A stretch of DNA of 64,000 bases from Nocardioides sp. YIM 152315 (GTDB taxonomy: Bacteria; Actinomycetota; Actinomycetes; Propionibacteriales; Nocardioidaceae). This document shows positions 33,995 through 43,558 of this stretch, one piece after another. Each line of letters begins with the position of its first letter. Within the stretch, counting starts at the first letter, position 1. The notes under the pieces are model-generated. The model made no database searches. It saw only the letters and a list, made by a program, of their open reading frames with translations, and was not told where the DNA came from. Location of the stretch: positions 21,474 to 85,473 of the forward strand of contig NZ_JARGER010000006.1 of NCBI RefSeq assembly GCF_029210375.1, written 5' to 3'. The position numbers and the translations under genes are program-made.

Positions 33995-35479
33995 ATGAAC
34001 TTTCGCCCCGCGACCCGCACGGTGCCTCTCCACTGGACGATGCTGCTGGGTGTCATCTCGCTCAGCTGCCTGTTCGTGCTGACCGTGACCGGCGCGGTGT
34101 TGCTGTTCTTCTTCGAGCCGTCCAGCGAGACGGTGCGCTACGAGGGCAGCTATCCGCTGCTCCAGGGCGTGCCCGTCTCGCGGGCCTACGCGAGCACGCT
34201 GCATGTCTCCCTCGAGGTGCCAGGCGGCCTGTTGGTGCGCCAGGCCCATCACTGGGCTGCGCTCGTCCTTCCTGCCGCCCTGACCGTGCAGATGCTGAGC
34301 ACCTTCTTCACCAGCGGCTTCCGGCGGCCACGGGAGTGGAGCTGGGTGCTGCTCGCGACGACCTTCCTCCTCGCCCTCGCCGGAGGCTGGAGCGGATACG
34401 GTCTCGCCGACGACCAGCTCGCCGGCACCGGGCTGCGGATCGCTGAGGGCATCCTGGTCGGCGTTCCCCTCATCGGCACGCGGGCTTCGTTCCTGCTGCT
34501 CGGCGGGGAGTTCCCTGGCCAGGTCATTGAGCGGATGTACTGGCTGCACGTCGCGATCATTCCGGCGGTGCTCGCGCTCGTGCTGCTACTTCGGCTGCGA
34601 CTTGCGCTGGGTCGCAAGCCTGCCCAGTTCCCGGGGTCTGGCCGCACCGAGCACAACGTTGTCGGCCTCCCCCTCGCTGCCGTCGCAGTGCGCGCATTCG
34701 GCCTGTTCCTCATCACCACCGGCGTCCTCGTGTTCCTGGCCGGGGTCATCACGATCAACCCGGTCTGGAAGTACGGGCCTTCGACACCCGGTGCCGCGTC
34801 CGCCGGGAGCCAGCCCGACTGGTACACGGGGTTCCTCGACGGCTCCCTCCGGCTCGCACCACCTGGATGGGAGGTCACGGTGCTCGGCGGCACGTTCCCC
34901 CTCGGGGTACTGCTCCCCCAGGCTGTCGCCGGTGGTCTCCTCGTCGTCGTGGTGCTGTGGCCGTTCCTCGAAACGCGCGCCACCGGCGACCGTTGGGAAC
35001 ACCATCATGTGCTCGACCGGCCCCGCGAGCATCCCACCCGGACCGCATTCGGAGTCTCCGGGCTCGTGGTGTTCGTGACGCTATGGACATCGGGAGCCAC
35101 AGACCTGATCGCCACCCAACTCCACCTCTCGTTCGAGCACCAGGTCTTGGCGTTGCGAACCTTGCTCGTCCTCGGCCCCCTGGTGGCCTTCCCGCTGACT
35201 CGCGAGCTGTGTCGTGCCCTGGTGGCGCGGGAACAGGAGGAGGTGCAGCACGGGGTCGAGACTGGCCGGATCATGCGTGCCGCCGACGGCGGGTACAGCG
35301 AGGTCCACGAGCCGCTCGACCTCGACCGATCTGCGGTCCTCGAGCACGTTCGCATCGAGCGCCAGAGCCGATGGCCCCACGCTCACAGTCAGTCCGATCA
35401 GCCAGAGAAGCAGCACATGACAGGCCCCCTGAAGGCCTCGCCAGACCGTCAAGCTGCTGCACACGGGGACGTGGCATGA
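33995..35479 (+). CDS. QcrB-like cytochrome b with only one pair of haem-ligand histidines
   Basis: The 494-residue membrane protein clearly aligns with actinobacterial menaquinol-cytochrome c reductase subunit b: FEPSSETVRYEGSY, GGLLVRQAHHWAAL, FRRPREWSWV, GRTEHNVVG and SAGSQPDWYTGFLDG. Haem-ligand histidines are H85/H86 and H185. The positions of the second pair, 99 and 200, are Gln (TVQML) and Arg (LLLRLRL) instead of His. No Rieske or cytochrome c gene is adjacent. ATG 33995 with GAGGA 6 nt upstream is preferred over GTG 33941. It is coupled (ATGA) to a small zinc-ribbon gene. Confidence 0.88.
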   Translation: MNFRPATRTVPLHWTMLLGVISLSCLFVLTVTGAVLLFFFEPSSETVRYEGSYPLLQGVPVSRAYASTLHVSLEVPGGLLVRQAHHWAALVLPAALTVQMLSTFFTSGFRRPREWSWVLLATTFLLALAGGWSGYGLADDQLAGTGLRIAEGILVGVPLIGTRASFLLLGGEFPGQVIERMYWLHVAIIPAVLALVLLLRLRLALGRKPAQFPGSGRTEHNVVGLPLAAVAVRAFGLFLITTGVLVFLAGVITINPVWKYGPSTPGAASAGSQPDWYTGFLDGSLRLAPPGWEVTVLGGTFPLGVLLPQAVAGGLLVVVVLWPFLETRATGDRWEHHHVLDRPREHPTRTAFGVSGLVVFVTLWTSGATDLIATQLHLSFEHQVLALRTLLVLGPLVAFPLTRELCRALVAREQEEVQHGVETGRIMRAADGGYSEVHEPLDLDRSAVLEHVRIERQSRWPHAHSQSDQPEKQHMTGPLKASPDRQAAAHGDVA

Positions 35480-35688
35480 GGACCATGGAACTGCGTGATT
35501 GCCCTCAGTGCGGTCGCCCCGCCGAGGTCGAGGGGCGCGGCCTGGTCGACAGCACAGACGGTCCGGTCGAGCTGGTCAAAGTCGCCTGCGTGCTTGGGCA
35601 TTGGTTCCTGCTCTCCTCCGACTGGCTCGAGCGTCGAAGGCCACGAGCGGCTGATCTCAATGCCGGCTGGGGAACCCGGCGGCGGTAG
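35476..35688 (+). CDS. Small zinc-ribbon protein coupled to cytochrome b
   Basis: The 70-residue protein MRTMELRDCPQCGRPAEVEG has one CPxCG knuckle and a later VACVLGHWFLL, giving a possible Cys3His or dimeric zinc site. Its ATG overlaps the stop of the cytochrome b gene (ATGA), implying translational coupling. Function is unknown. Confidence 0.72.
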   Translation: MRTMELRDCPQCGRPAEVEGRGLVDSTDGPVELVKVACVLGHWFLLSSDWLERRRPRAADLNAGWGTRRR

Positions 35689-35744
35689 CTGAGGGTTCGG
35701 CGGGTACTTGGCCACGTCGGCCGCAAGCGGAAGGAGAAAGTGTC

Positions 35745-36325
35745 ATGTCGTCAAGGTCGGCTACTTCGTCGGAAGTCTCTCCTCGGCCTCCATCAACCGG
35801 GTCCTGTGTCGTGCGTTGATCAGGCTGGCGCCGCGTGAACTCGAGTTCACCGAGATCCCGATCGGCGCGCTGTCGTTGTACAGCCCGGACTTCGACCAGG
35901 CATAGCCGCCAGAGGCGCTTGTCCTCAAGGCGGCGATCGCCGAGTCGGACGCCGTCATGTTCGTGACGCCGGAGTACAACAGGTCCATCCCGGGCGCGCT
36001 GAAGAACGCGATCGACTGGGCCTCGCGGCCGTGGGGCCAGAACTCCTTCCACCACATGCCGGCCGCAGTCATCGGTGCGTCGCCAGGCATGATCGGCACC
36101 GCTGTCGGCCAGCAGAGCCTGCGCGCCGTCCTCAGCTTCTGCAACGCGCGGCAGATGACCGCACCGGAGGCCTACATCCACGCCACCCCGGGCCTGTTCA
36201 CCGACGACGGCGAGGTCACCGATGAGGCGACCGCAACGTTCCTGGCGGACTTCATGAGCGAGTTCCACCTGCACATCGAGCGCGTCCGCACCGTCATCCC
36301 GCACCCCCGGGACACCGAGCGCTGA
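35745..36325 (+). pseudogene. NADPH-dependent FMN reductase, broken by frameshift and amber codon
   Basis: The body reads VGYFVGSLSSASINRVL, then VTPEYNRSIPGALKNAIDW and GASPGMIGTAVGQQSLR, an NADPH:FMN/quinone reductase (ChrR/SsuE type). Two lesions are visible. The ATG at 35745, which has AAGGAG upstream, is out of frame with the body by one base. An in-frame TAG at 35903-35905 interrupts the protein where family members usually have an aromatic residue before PPEA. The second half is open to 36325. Either a real decaying gene or sequence errors; two independent defects favour decay. Confidence 0.8.
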
Positions 36326-36343
36326 AGCGCGGCGCGCTGCCCG

Positions 36344-36372
36344 GTGGCCGGCGACGAGACGTCGCCGGCCAC
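36344..36372. terminator. Bidirectional terminator hairpin
   Basis: GTGGCCGGCGAC (36344-36355) pairs perfectly with GTCGCCGGCCAC (36361-36372) around a 5-nt loop. It sits between the broken FMN reductase (plus) and the end of the NADH dehydrogenase gene (minus). Confidence 0.75.
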
Positions 36373-36449
36373 TGCCCACTGGAAAGCCGGTCTGGCGGCG
36401 CGTGGCCGTTCCGGCGCATCCGGTGAAACCCGATGCGCGCAAGGCCGAC

Positions 36450-37772
36450 CTAGGCGCTCCTAGTGCTGCCGGCGTCTTCGCGGAACGCAGCACGCGGGTC
36501 CTGGACGGTCTCGAGGGAGGCGATGTCGCGGCCCAGGAACAGCGCCCCGATCCACCCGAGCGAAACCCTGACCTTCCGTTCCCAGGTGGGGACAGCGAGC
36601 ACGTGGTAGCCGCGGTGGAGCAGCCATGCAGGGAAGCCCTTGACGGTGATCGGCCCAGACTGAAAGATCCCGTGCCCGAGACCCAGGGTTGCGATGGTGC
36701 CCAGGTTGCGGTGCCGGTAGGCGCGCGCCGGGCGGCCGCGGAGGGTCCTGACGATGTTCTTCGCCAGCTGCTTCCCTTGGCGGACAGCGTGCTGGGCGTT
36801 CGGGACGGTGTAGTGGCCCGGTCCCTGCGCGAGGTCAGGAACCGCGGCGTCGTCGCCGGCGGCCCAGGCGTGCTCGACGGGCGACTCGTCGGTGCCCACG
36901 CGAAGGTCGGGGCGGACTACAACGAGGCCGCGTTCGTTGATCGGCAGGTCCGTGTGCCGAGCGATCACCGGGTTGGCCGCGATGCCGGCGGTCCACACGA
37001 CCAACCCGGACTCGAAGCTCTCCCCGGTGGACAGGACGACGTGGCCGTCGATGGCCGAGGTCACGGTGGTGTTCAGATGCACGGTTGCGCCGCGCCGCTC
37101 GAGATGGCGGCGCACCCACTCGCGAGCGCTGGGCGTGACCTCGGGTAGGAGGTGGTTGCTGGCGTCGACGAGCCGGAAGTCGAGCTCATCGCGGTACAGA
37201 CCTGGGTGGTACCGCAAGAGCGCGTGGCCGAGACTCAGTACCTCACCGAATCCCTCGACCCCTGCGAAGCCACCGCCGACGAAGGTCACGGTCAGCCGGC
37301 GCTGGCGCTCCGGGCCGGGCGGCATGCAAGCGGCTTCGTCGAACGCGGTGAGCACGGCGTCGCGGATGCCGACGGCCTCCTCGATCCGCTTCATGCCGAT
37401 CGCGGCGTCGGCGACGCCGGGGACGGGGAAGACGCGCGTCACCGCGCCCGCGGTGACGACCACTTCGTCGTAGTGCAGGTCGGTGGTGGTGCCGTCGGGC
37501 AGCATGATGTGGACGACATGGGTGGCGTGGTCGATCCCGGTGACGTGACCGCTGAGGACGGCCGTGCGGCGGAGGTGGCGGCGCAGCGGCACGATCGCGT
37601 GGCGTGCCTCGATCGAGCCGGCGGCGACTTCGGGGAGGAACGGCTGGTAGGTCATGTACGGCACCGGGTCGATGACCGCGATCGACGCCTCGCCTCGGCG
37701 CAGCCGCTTCTCCAGGCCCCAAGCGGCGTAGAAGCCGGCGTATCCGCCGCCGACGATCACGATCTTCTTCAT
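36450..37772 (-). CDS. ndh: Type II NADH dehydrogenase (NDH-2)
   Basis: The 440-residue flavoprotein starts MKKIVIVGGGYAGFYAAWGL (FAD-binding) and has a second nucleotide-binding motif VTFVGGGFAGVE for NADH near residue 167. AAGDDAAVP is the FAD pyrophosphate block. NDH-2 oxidises NADH and reduces menaquinone at the membrane without proton pumping. The ATG overlaps the ltrA stop by 4 nt (ATGA). It is the third gene of an operon that starts from the island promoter at 39771-39797. Confidence 0.87.
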   Translation of the reverse strand: MKKIVIVGGGYAGFYAAWGLEKRLRRGEASIAVIDPVPYMTYQPFLPEVAAGSIEARHAIVPLRRHLRRTAVLSGHVTGIDHATHVVHIMLPDGTTTDLHYDEVVVTAGAVTRVFPVPGVADAAIGMKRIEEAVGIRDAVLTAFDEAACMPPGPERQRRLTVTFVGGGFAGVEGFGEVLSLGHALLRYHPGLYRDELDFRLVDASNHLLPEVTPSAREWVRRHLERRGATVHLNTTVTSAIDGHVVLSTGESFESGLVVWTAGIAANPVIARHTDLPINERGLVVVRPDLRVGTDESPVEHAWAAGDDAAVPDLAQGPGHYTVPNAQHAVRQGKQLAKNIVRTLRGRPARAYRHRNLGTIATLGLGHGIFQSGPITVKGFPAWLLHRGYHVLAVPTWERKVRVSLGWIGALFLGRDIASLETVQDPRAAFREDAGSTRSA

Positions 37773-38929
37773 GTCCAGCTCCTTGCTCGTACTGCGGAAG
37801 TGGTTTCGGCGGAGACGGCGGCCGCCGCGGTGACGGCGACGAGCGCGATGCCGGCGACCAGGCCGAGCCGGTCAGCCGTGCCCACGATGGCGCCTAGCGC
37901 CAGCATCGCGACGATGCTGGCGGGGCGAACTCGCGTCGACTCCCCGGGCATGCGCAGCAGTTCGACCATGATGATGACGACCGCGACGGGTCCAGCGACC
38001 GCTGCTACGGCACCTTGGCTGCTGAGGTGGGGGGCGTGATCGGCGCTTGCGGCGACGGCGACCTCGAGCCCGGCGCCCAGCGATGCGAGGGCTGCGAAGG
38101 GGATGTAGTGGCCGTAGCCCCACACGAAGGACCAGCGGCGGTGTGCCTGCAGGGCGGCGCCGGCGGGGACGGCGAAGTAGAGCCACCACAGCGCGAACAC
38201 GATGACGAGGCTGGAGGCGGAGACGGCGAACAGGGCCGGCCCAGCGGACGTCTCGAGGACGGCGACGACGGCTGTGGTGGCGGCGAAGACGCTCTCGCCG
38301 AGCAGGATGATCGTGAAGAGTGAGTACCGCTCCGCGATGTGGTGGGGGTGCCAACTCGTCGGCCCGCGGCGTTCCGCCCAGATCGGCACGAGCAGTTCGC
38401 AGGTGGCCAGGATGAGGAACGTGGTGACTGCCGCGTGGCCGTCCAAGGACAGGCGAGCCAGCCAGAGCGCGGTGAGGACGGTCAGGCCACCGGCATAGCG
38501 CAGTGAGGTCGAACGGCCGGCCGGATGCTCGTAGGCCGCGCGGAGCCATAGTCCGAGCAGGCCGACCCGCATGATCACGTAGCCCGAGGTGACGGCGATG
38601 TACTCGCCCTGGTCGAAGGCCAGGCCGGTGCCGGCGGCGAGCACCAGGACCCCGCTCATCTGGACGAAGGCCGCCAACCGGTAGGTGACGTCGTCGTTGT
38701 CGTAGGCCGAGGCGAACCACGTGAAGTTCATCCAGGCCCACCAGGTGGCGAAGAAGACCATCAGGAACGGTCCGAGGGCTGCGCGGCCCTCCCCGTCGAT
38801 GGTGGCGTGGGCGAGACGGCCCGCCACCTGGGCGACCGCGGCAACGAAGGTGAGGTCGAAGAGCAGTTCCAGGGGCGTGGCGGTCCGGTTGGCTTCGTCG
38901 ACCGCGCGGGCGCCCATCACGCGGCGCAC
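37769..38929 (-). CDS. LtrA family low-temperature-requirement protein
   Basis: The 386-residue membrane protein has about ten hydrophobic segments and the LtrA signatures TPLELLFDLTFVAAVAQ near its start, WWAWMNFTWFAS, and HIAERYSLFTIILLGESV. Its function is unclear; the family was named from a Listeria cold-sensitivity mutant. GTG 38929 or ATG 38917 are both possible. It is coupled to ndh (ATGA) and lies 3 bp downstream of the NmrA-type reductase. Confidence 0.88.
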   Translation of the reverse strand: MRRVMGARAVDEANRTATPLELLFDLTFVAAVAQVAGRLAHATIDGEGRAALGPFLMVFFATWWAWMNFTWFASAYDNDDVTYRLAAFVQMSGVLVLAAGTGLAFDQGEYIAVTSGYVIMRVGLLGLWLRAAYEHPAGRSTSLRYAGGLTVLTALWLARLSLDGHAAVTTFLILATCELLVPIWAERRGPTSWHPHHIAERYSLFTIILLGESVFAATTAVVAVLETSAGPALFAVSASSLVIVFALWWLYFAVPAGAALQAHRRWSFVWGYGHYIPFAALASLGAGLEVAVAASADHAPHLSSQGAVAAVAGPVAVVIIMVELLRMPGESTRVRPASIVAMLALGAIVGTADRLGLVAGIALVAVTAAAAVSAETTSAVRARSWT

Positions 38930-38932
38930 GGG

Positions 38933-39682
38933 CTAGCTGCCGTTCGCGGCGAACCACTCGTCGTAGGTGCGGGTGGACAGCACCGCGTCGGGGCCGGGCA
39001 CGAGACTCTCGTCGGTGATCTCGGTGCCGAAGTACGGCGCGTGCTCGTCGGCGATGACCTTGCGCGGGTCCCCGACGCGTGCCAGGCCCGAGGCGACGAA
39101 GTCGGACATGCGGACCGGCGCCGGGCCGCCGACCTCGACGATGCCGTTCGCCGGGTCGCCGGTCGAGGCACGGCACACAGCGTCGGCCACGTCGTCGGCG
39201 GGCATGGGCTGGAAGTACGCCGAGGGCAGGCGAACCTCGCCGTCGGCGGTAGCGGAGTCCGCGATTCCGTGGAGGAACTCGTAGAACTGCGTGGCCCTGA
39301 CGATCGTGTACGGCAGACCCGAGTCCGCGATCAGGCCCTCCTGGGCCACCTTCGCGCGCAGGTAGTCGCTGTGGGGCAGCCGGTCCGCGCCCACGACGGA
39401 GAGGGCGACCAGGTGCTGGACCCCGGCCGAGCGAGCCGCGGCAGCCAGGTTGGTGGTGGCGGTGGTGAAGAAGTTCATCACTGCCTCGGCCTCGAACGAG
39501 GGCGAGTTCGACACGTCGACGACGACTTGGGCGTCGGCGAGGGCCTGGTCGAGTCCCTCACCGGTGATCGTGTTGACCCCGGTCTGCAGCGAGGCGGCCT
39601 TCGCCTCGTGGCCGTGCGCGTTCAGGTTCTCGACGACCTTCGAGCCGATGAGGCCCGTGCCGCCGATGACGACAACCTTCAT
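38933..39682 (-). CDS. NmrA/SDR-type NAD(P)-binding protein
   Basis: The 249-residue atypical short-chain dehydrogenase begins MKVVVIGGTGLIGSKVVENL and has VVVDVSNSPSFEAEAV, LVALSVVGADRLP and the substrate-side FYEFLHGIADSA. No canonical YxxxK is seen, as is usual for NmrA-like proteins. GGAGGTG lies 6 nt before the ATG. It is the first gene of the reductase-LtrA-NDH-2 operon, under an island promoter motif 89 bp upstream. Confidence 0.9.
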   Translation of the reverse strand: MKVVVIGGTGLIGSKVVENLNAHGHEAKAASLQTGVNTITGEGLDQALADAQVVVDVSNSPSFEAEAVMNFFTTATTNLAAAARSAGVQHLVALSVVGADRLPHSDYLRAKVAQEGLIADSGLPYTIVRATQFYEFLHGIADSATADGEVRLPSAYFQPMPADDVADAVCRASTGDPANGIVEVGGPAPVRMSDFVASGLARVGDPRKVIADEHAPYFGTEITDESLVPGPDAVLSTRTYDEWFAANGS

Positions 39683-39770
39683 GGAGAACACCTCCGGGTT
39701 CAGGAGAACAGGGCAGGGCAGCGGCGGATGTGGCCGCCTCAGCGGCGGCGTCGCGTGCTGTTGCTTCTCC

Positions 39771-39797
39771 GACCGGCGAGGTCGGCGGCGCGTGACA
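39771..39797 (-). promoter_or_regulatory. Island ECF-type promoter for the NmrA-LtrA-NDH-2 operon
   Basis: Minus strand: TGTCACG (39797-39791), 16 nt, GGTCGG (39774-39769). Exact match to the consensus. Confidence 0.75.
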
Positions 39798-39970
39798 AGG
39801 CGCTGCGGATGCGACGGCACCGGCGAGGTGACGAGCGGGTCCAGTCGCTCTCTGCTTCCGGCCTGGCGCCCTTGCGGCGCCCCGGTGAAACCCAGTGAGT
39901 CTCGTCCTTACCTGCGACTCGACCCGCCCGTGGCTACTTCACCCGACCCGCGGGACGGAGCGGACGTGAC

Positions 39971-39996
39971 GTCACAACGCGTTGTCGACCGCGGTC
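39971..39996 (+). promoter_or_regulatory. Island ECF-type promoter for the second NmrA gene
   Basis: GTCACA (39971-39976), 16 nt, GGTCGG starting at 39993. It matches the consensus with A in place of G at the last -35 position. The ATG at 40032 is 36 bp downstream. The promoter is still intact although the gene is frameshifted. Confidence 0.7.
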
Positions 39997-40031
39997 GGAG
40001 AGTCACACACCGGCCCGAAAGGACACACGTC

Positions 40032-40771
40032 ATGAACGTTGCGGTGAGCGGCGGCACCGGACAGCTGGGGTCCCGCGTCGTGAACCGGCTCAGGGACCAC
40101 GGCGCGACCGTTCGGGTCGGGTCGTTGCGTTCGGGGGTCGACTCCTACAGCGGCCGCGGGCTGACTGAGCTCTTCACCGGGGTCACGTCGCCATCGACGT
40201 GACCAACATGAACCGTCCCGCGTATGACTACGCGCAGGCGCACGACTTCTTCGAGACCTGCACGCGGCACGTCCTCGCCGCGGAGCGGGAGGCTGGCGTC
40301 CAGCACCACGTGGGGGTCTCGATGATCGGCGCCGCGAGCATCGAGACCGAGTTCTTCCGCGGCAAGGCCGCGCAGGAGCGCCTGGTCGCCGCCTCGACCA
40401 CGCCGCACTCCGTGCTGCGCACGACCCTGTCGTACGAGCTGGTGCCGCGCATCGTGGAGCACGCCGCCACCACCTATCTCGTGCGGTTGCCGCCGGTCCG
40501 GGTGCAGCCGGTGGCCGCGGACCACATCGTGGCCGAGCTGGTCCGTCTGGCCCTCGGCGAGCCTCGCAACGGGACGTTCGAGCTTGCCGGGCCCACCGTT
40601 CGCTTCCTCGACGACCTTGCACGACAGGTCCCCGCCGCCTACTACCTGGGCGCTCGCCTCGACCCCGGCACCGAAGTCCTCCTGCCCGCATGGCGCGAGA
40701 CCACCGCGACCTTCCACGACTGGCAGAGCGCGCACCACCGCCGTCCCGCCGGCGCCATCAGCCCGACATGA
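40032..40771 (+). pseudogene. NmrA/SDR-type reductase with a frameshift
   Basis: The first part (MNVAVSGGTGQLGSRVVNRL, then GRGLTELFTGV) is a Rossmann start similar to the reductase at 38.9 kb. Near 40180 the frame shifts: the homology continues one frame over as VAIDVTNMNRPAYDYAQAHD, HHVGVSMIGAASIETEFF and VRVQPVAADHIVAELV, up to 40771. One missing base in the GTCACG stretch would explain it. The downstream frame could start at 40199 or at the ATG at 40208, but without the cofactor-binding part. A sequencing error is possible. Confidence 0.8.
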
Positions 40772-40794
40772 CTCGCGCGCAGTTGGCCCGCGGC

Positions 40795-40821
40795 TGTCAC
40801 GCTTCGCCGCCGGGCTCGGTC
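40795..40821 (+). promoter_or_regulatory. Island ECF-type promoter for the arginine-deiminase operon
   Basis: TGTCACG (40795-40801), 16 nt, GGTCAT starting at 40818. The permease ATG is 42 bp downstream of it. Confidence 0.75.
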
Positions 40822-40862
40822 ATTCCCGATGTTCGCCACGCACGCACCCAGGAGGGCCGCCC

Positions 40863-42287
40863 ATGAGCCGAACGCGGAACCCGCAGGCGCCGGAGACGTC
40901 ACACCCCGGCAGCCCGGCGCCGGTCTCCTCAACCCGACCTGGGACCTTCGGGCTTGCGACCGCCTCCGCCCTGGTCGTCGGCTCGGTCATCGGGACGGGT
41001 GTCTTCGCGCTGCCCAGCGCCCTCGCGCCCTACGGCCCGATCTCGCTGGTCGCCTTCGTGCTGGTCACCATCGGGGCCTTCGCGCTCGCGCTCACCTTCC
41101 AGTCGCTCGCCGTCCGGGTGCCAGGATCTGGCGGACCGTATCTCTACGCGCGGGAGGCATTCGGCGAGTTCGCCGGGTTCCTGAACGCCTGGAGCTACTG
41201 GATCACCGCGTGGGCGGGCAATGCCGCCATCGTCGTGGCCTGGGTTGGGTACGTCGAAGTCTTCTGGAACACCGATCACACCACCACCGGGTCGGTTCTG
41301 ATCGCCCTTGTCGGCCTCTGGCTGCCGGCGCTGGTCAATCTGGCGGGGTTGCGCAGCATCGCGGCCTTCCAAGTCATCACCACCGTGCTGAAGTTCGTGC
41401 CGCTGCTCCTGGTCTCGACGATCGGTCTCTTCGCGATGAGCCGCGCCAACTTCGGTGAGTTCAACGCCTCCGGCGAGTCGCACTGGAAGGCGATCTCCGC
41501 AGCCGGGGCGATCGCATTGTTCAGCTACCTGGGGATCGAGACCGCGTCCGTCGCCGCGGGCCGCGTGCGCGACCCCGCCCGCAACGTCGGTCGGGCCACC
41601 GTTGCGGGAACCCTCGCCTGCGCCGTCGTGTACCTCACCGGCACTCTAGTCGTGTTCGGGACGGTGCCGCACGCCGACCTGCTCGGGTCGACGGCCCCGT
41701 TCACCGACTCCGCCGACGCCCTCTTCGGTGCAGCCTGGGCCGGCAAGACCGTCGGGGCAGCCGCGGTCATCTCCGGGTTCGGTGCGCTGGTCGGCTGGAC
41801 GTTGATCGTGGCCGAGATGCCCCGCGCCGCGGCGCGCGACGGGCTCTTCCCCGACGTGTTCCTTGTCGAGCGGCGCGGCGTGCCCGCGTTCGGGATCCTC
41901 ACCAGCACCGTGCTGGCGTCGCTGCTCACCGTTGTCAGCTACACCTCCTTCGACGAGGTGTTCACCACCGTCGTGCTGCTCTCGGTGCTGACCTCGGTCA
42001 TCCCCTACCTCTTCTCGGCCGCCGCCCAGGTCTACTGGCTGGCAACCATCGGGCGGCTGGATCAACGATGGAGGCTCGCCAGGGACCTGACCGTCGGACT
42101 GGCCGCGCTGGTGTTCTCGTTCTGGGCCCTGCAGGGCAGCGGCGCCGAAGCCGTCTACTACGGCACGTTCGCCGTCTTCCTCGGCGTGCCCGCCTACGTG
42201 TGGCACAAGAGCCGACGGCGCGAGTACGGCGAGGCGAACCCGCTCCCGGCGTCACCACTGCCAGCGACCCGAGGAGCGGCACGATGA
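40863..42287 (+). CDS. arcD: APC-family amino-acid antiporter, probable ArcD (arginine/ornithine)
   Basis: The 474-residue permease has about twelve transmembrane helices. The family signatures [20 protein letters not shown] in the first helix and [20 protein letters not shown] are visible. It belongs to the basic-amino-acid antiporter branch (AdiC/YjdE-like); the arginine/ornithine role is inferred from the following arcA and arcB. CAGGAGG lies ahead of the ATG at 40863. The next gene starts in its stop codon (ATGA). Confidence 0.85.
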   Translation: MSRTRNPQAPETSHPGSPAPVSSTRPGTFGLATASALVVGSVIGTGVFALPSALAPYGPISLVAFVLVTIGAFALALTFQSLAVRVPGSGGPYLYAREAFGEFAGFLNAWSYWITAWAGNAAIVVAWVGYVEVFWNTDHTTTGSVLIALVGLWLPALVNLAGLRSIAAFQVITTVLKFVPLLLVSTIGLFAMSRANFGEFNASGESHWKAISAAGAIALFSYLGIETASVAAGRVRDPARNVGRATVAGTLACAVVYLTGTLVVFGTVPHADLLGSTAPFTDSADALFGAAWAGKTVGAAAVISGFGALVGWTLIVAEMPRAAARDGLFPDVFLVERRGVPAFGILTSTVLASLLTVVSYTSFDEVFTTVVLLSVLTSVIPYLFSAAAQVYWLATIGRLDQRWRLARDLTVGLAALVFSFWALQGSGAEAVYYGTFAVFLGVPAYVWHKSRRREYGEANPLPASPLPATRGAAR

Positions 42288-43558
42288 CCGCGCCGACAAC
42301 CAGCCCGACCCCCACCAGCGCGATCGCTGTCGGGATCCACTCCGAGGTCGGCACCCTGCGCGAGGTCATCGTGCACCGGCCGGGCCTGGAGCTCGATCGG
42401 CTCACCCCCCGGAACGCCGCCACCCTGCTCTTCGACGACGTCATGTGGGCCGAGCGTGCCCGCGAGGAGCACGACGCCTTCTGCGCTGCCCTCACCGGAC
42501 GCGGGGTGCGGGTCCGCTACTTCACCGATCTGCTGTCCCAAGCCCTCGCGACCGAAACGGGACGACGCTTCGCGACCGAGCGGGTCTGCACCGACGAACG
42601 GTTCGGCCCGGCCCTCGCCCGCGACCTCCGTCGCCTCTTCGCCGATACCGAACCCACCGACTTGGCCGACCTCCTCATCGGAGGCATCACGGCCGCGGAC
42701 CTGGCCCCCCTCGGGCAGTCGGGGCTGACGTGGTCCACCTTGGGCATCGACGACTTCGTCCTGCCGCCCGTCCCGAACACGCTGTTCCAACGCGACAACA
42801 CCGCCTGGATCGGCCACGGACCCACCGTCAACCCGATGGCGCGCCCCGCCCGTCGCCGCGAGAGCCTCCACACCCGGACGGTGTACCGCCACCATCCGAG
42901 CTTCGCGGCCGCCGACCTGCGTTTCCACTACGGCGACGACGACGTCGACCACGCACCCGCCACCCTCGAGGGCGGCGACATTCACGTGCTCTCCCACGAC
43001 GCCGTCATGATCGGAGTGAGCGAGCGGACCACACCGATGGGCGTCGAGATGCTGGCGCGCAGCCTGTTCGCCTCGCACACCGCGCGACGCATCCTCGCGG
43101 TCGAGCTACCCAAGTCCCGCTCGGCGATGCACCTCGACACGGTCCTGACGATGGTCGACGTCGCCACCTTCGTCGCCTACCCCTACCTGTCCGACGAGGC
43201 GACCCGGCTGTGGCTGCTGACACCCGGCCAGAGCCCGGACCGGCCCGACGTGTCGGCCCGAATCGGGATACGGGCCGCACTCGCCGAGGTCCTCGACCGC
43301 GACGACGTCCGCGTTCTGCGGGCCACCCAGGACCGGCGCGCCGCCGAACGGGAGCAGTGGAACGACGCCGACAACTACCTGGCCATCGCACCCGGCGTCG
43401 TCCTCGGCTACGAACGCAACACCGATACCAACCGGCTCCTCGCGGACAACGGGATCGAGGTCGTGCCGATCGTCGGCAACGAGCTGGGCCGGGGCCGCGG
43501 CGGTGCCCGCTGCATGACCTGCCCGGTGCACCGCGACCCGATCTGGGAGACACCATGA
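42284..43558 (+). CDS. arcA: Arginine deiminase ArcA
   Basis: ArcA hydrolyses arginine to citrulline and ammonia. The 424-residue protein has the catalytic-site blocks [10 protein letters not shown] (Asp), [10 protein letters not shown] (Glu/Asp), [13 protein letters not shown] (His) and the C-terminal nucleophile [14 protein letters not shown]. It overlaps both neighbours by 4 nt (ATGA at each end), so translation of arcD-arcA-arcB is coupled. Activity would raise pH and supply citrulline for ATP formation when oxygen is short. Confidence 0.95.
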   Translation: MTAPTTSPTPTSAIAVGIHSEVGTLREVIVHRPGLELDRLTPRNAATLLFDDVMWAERAREEHDAFCAALTGRGVRVRYFTDLLSQALATETGRRFATERVCTDERFGPALARDLRRLFADTEPTDLADLLIGGITAADLAPLGQSGLTWSTLGIDDFVLPPVPNTLFQRDNTAWIGHGPTVNPMARPARRRESLHTRTVYRHHPSFAAADLRFHYGDDDVDHAPATLEGGDIHVLSHDAVMIGVSERTTPMGVEMLARSLFASHTARRILAVELPKSRSAMHLDTVLTMVDVATFVAYPYLSDEATRLWLLTPGQSPDRPDVSARIGIRAALAEVLDRDDVRVLRATQDRRAAEREQWNDADNYLAIAPGVVLGYERNTDTNRLLADNGIEVVPIVGNELGRGRGGARCMTCPVHRDPIWETP

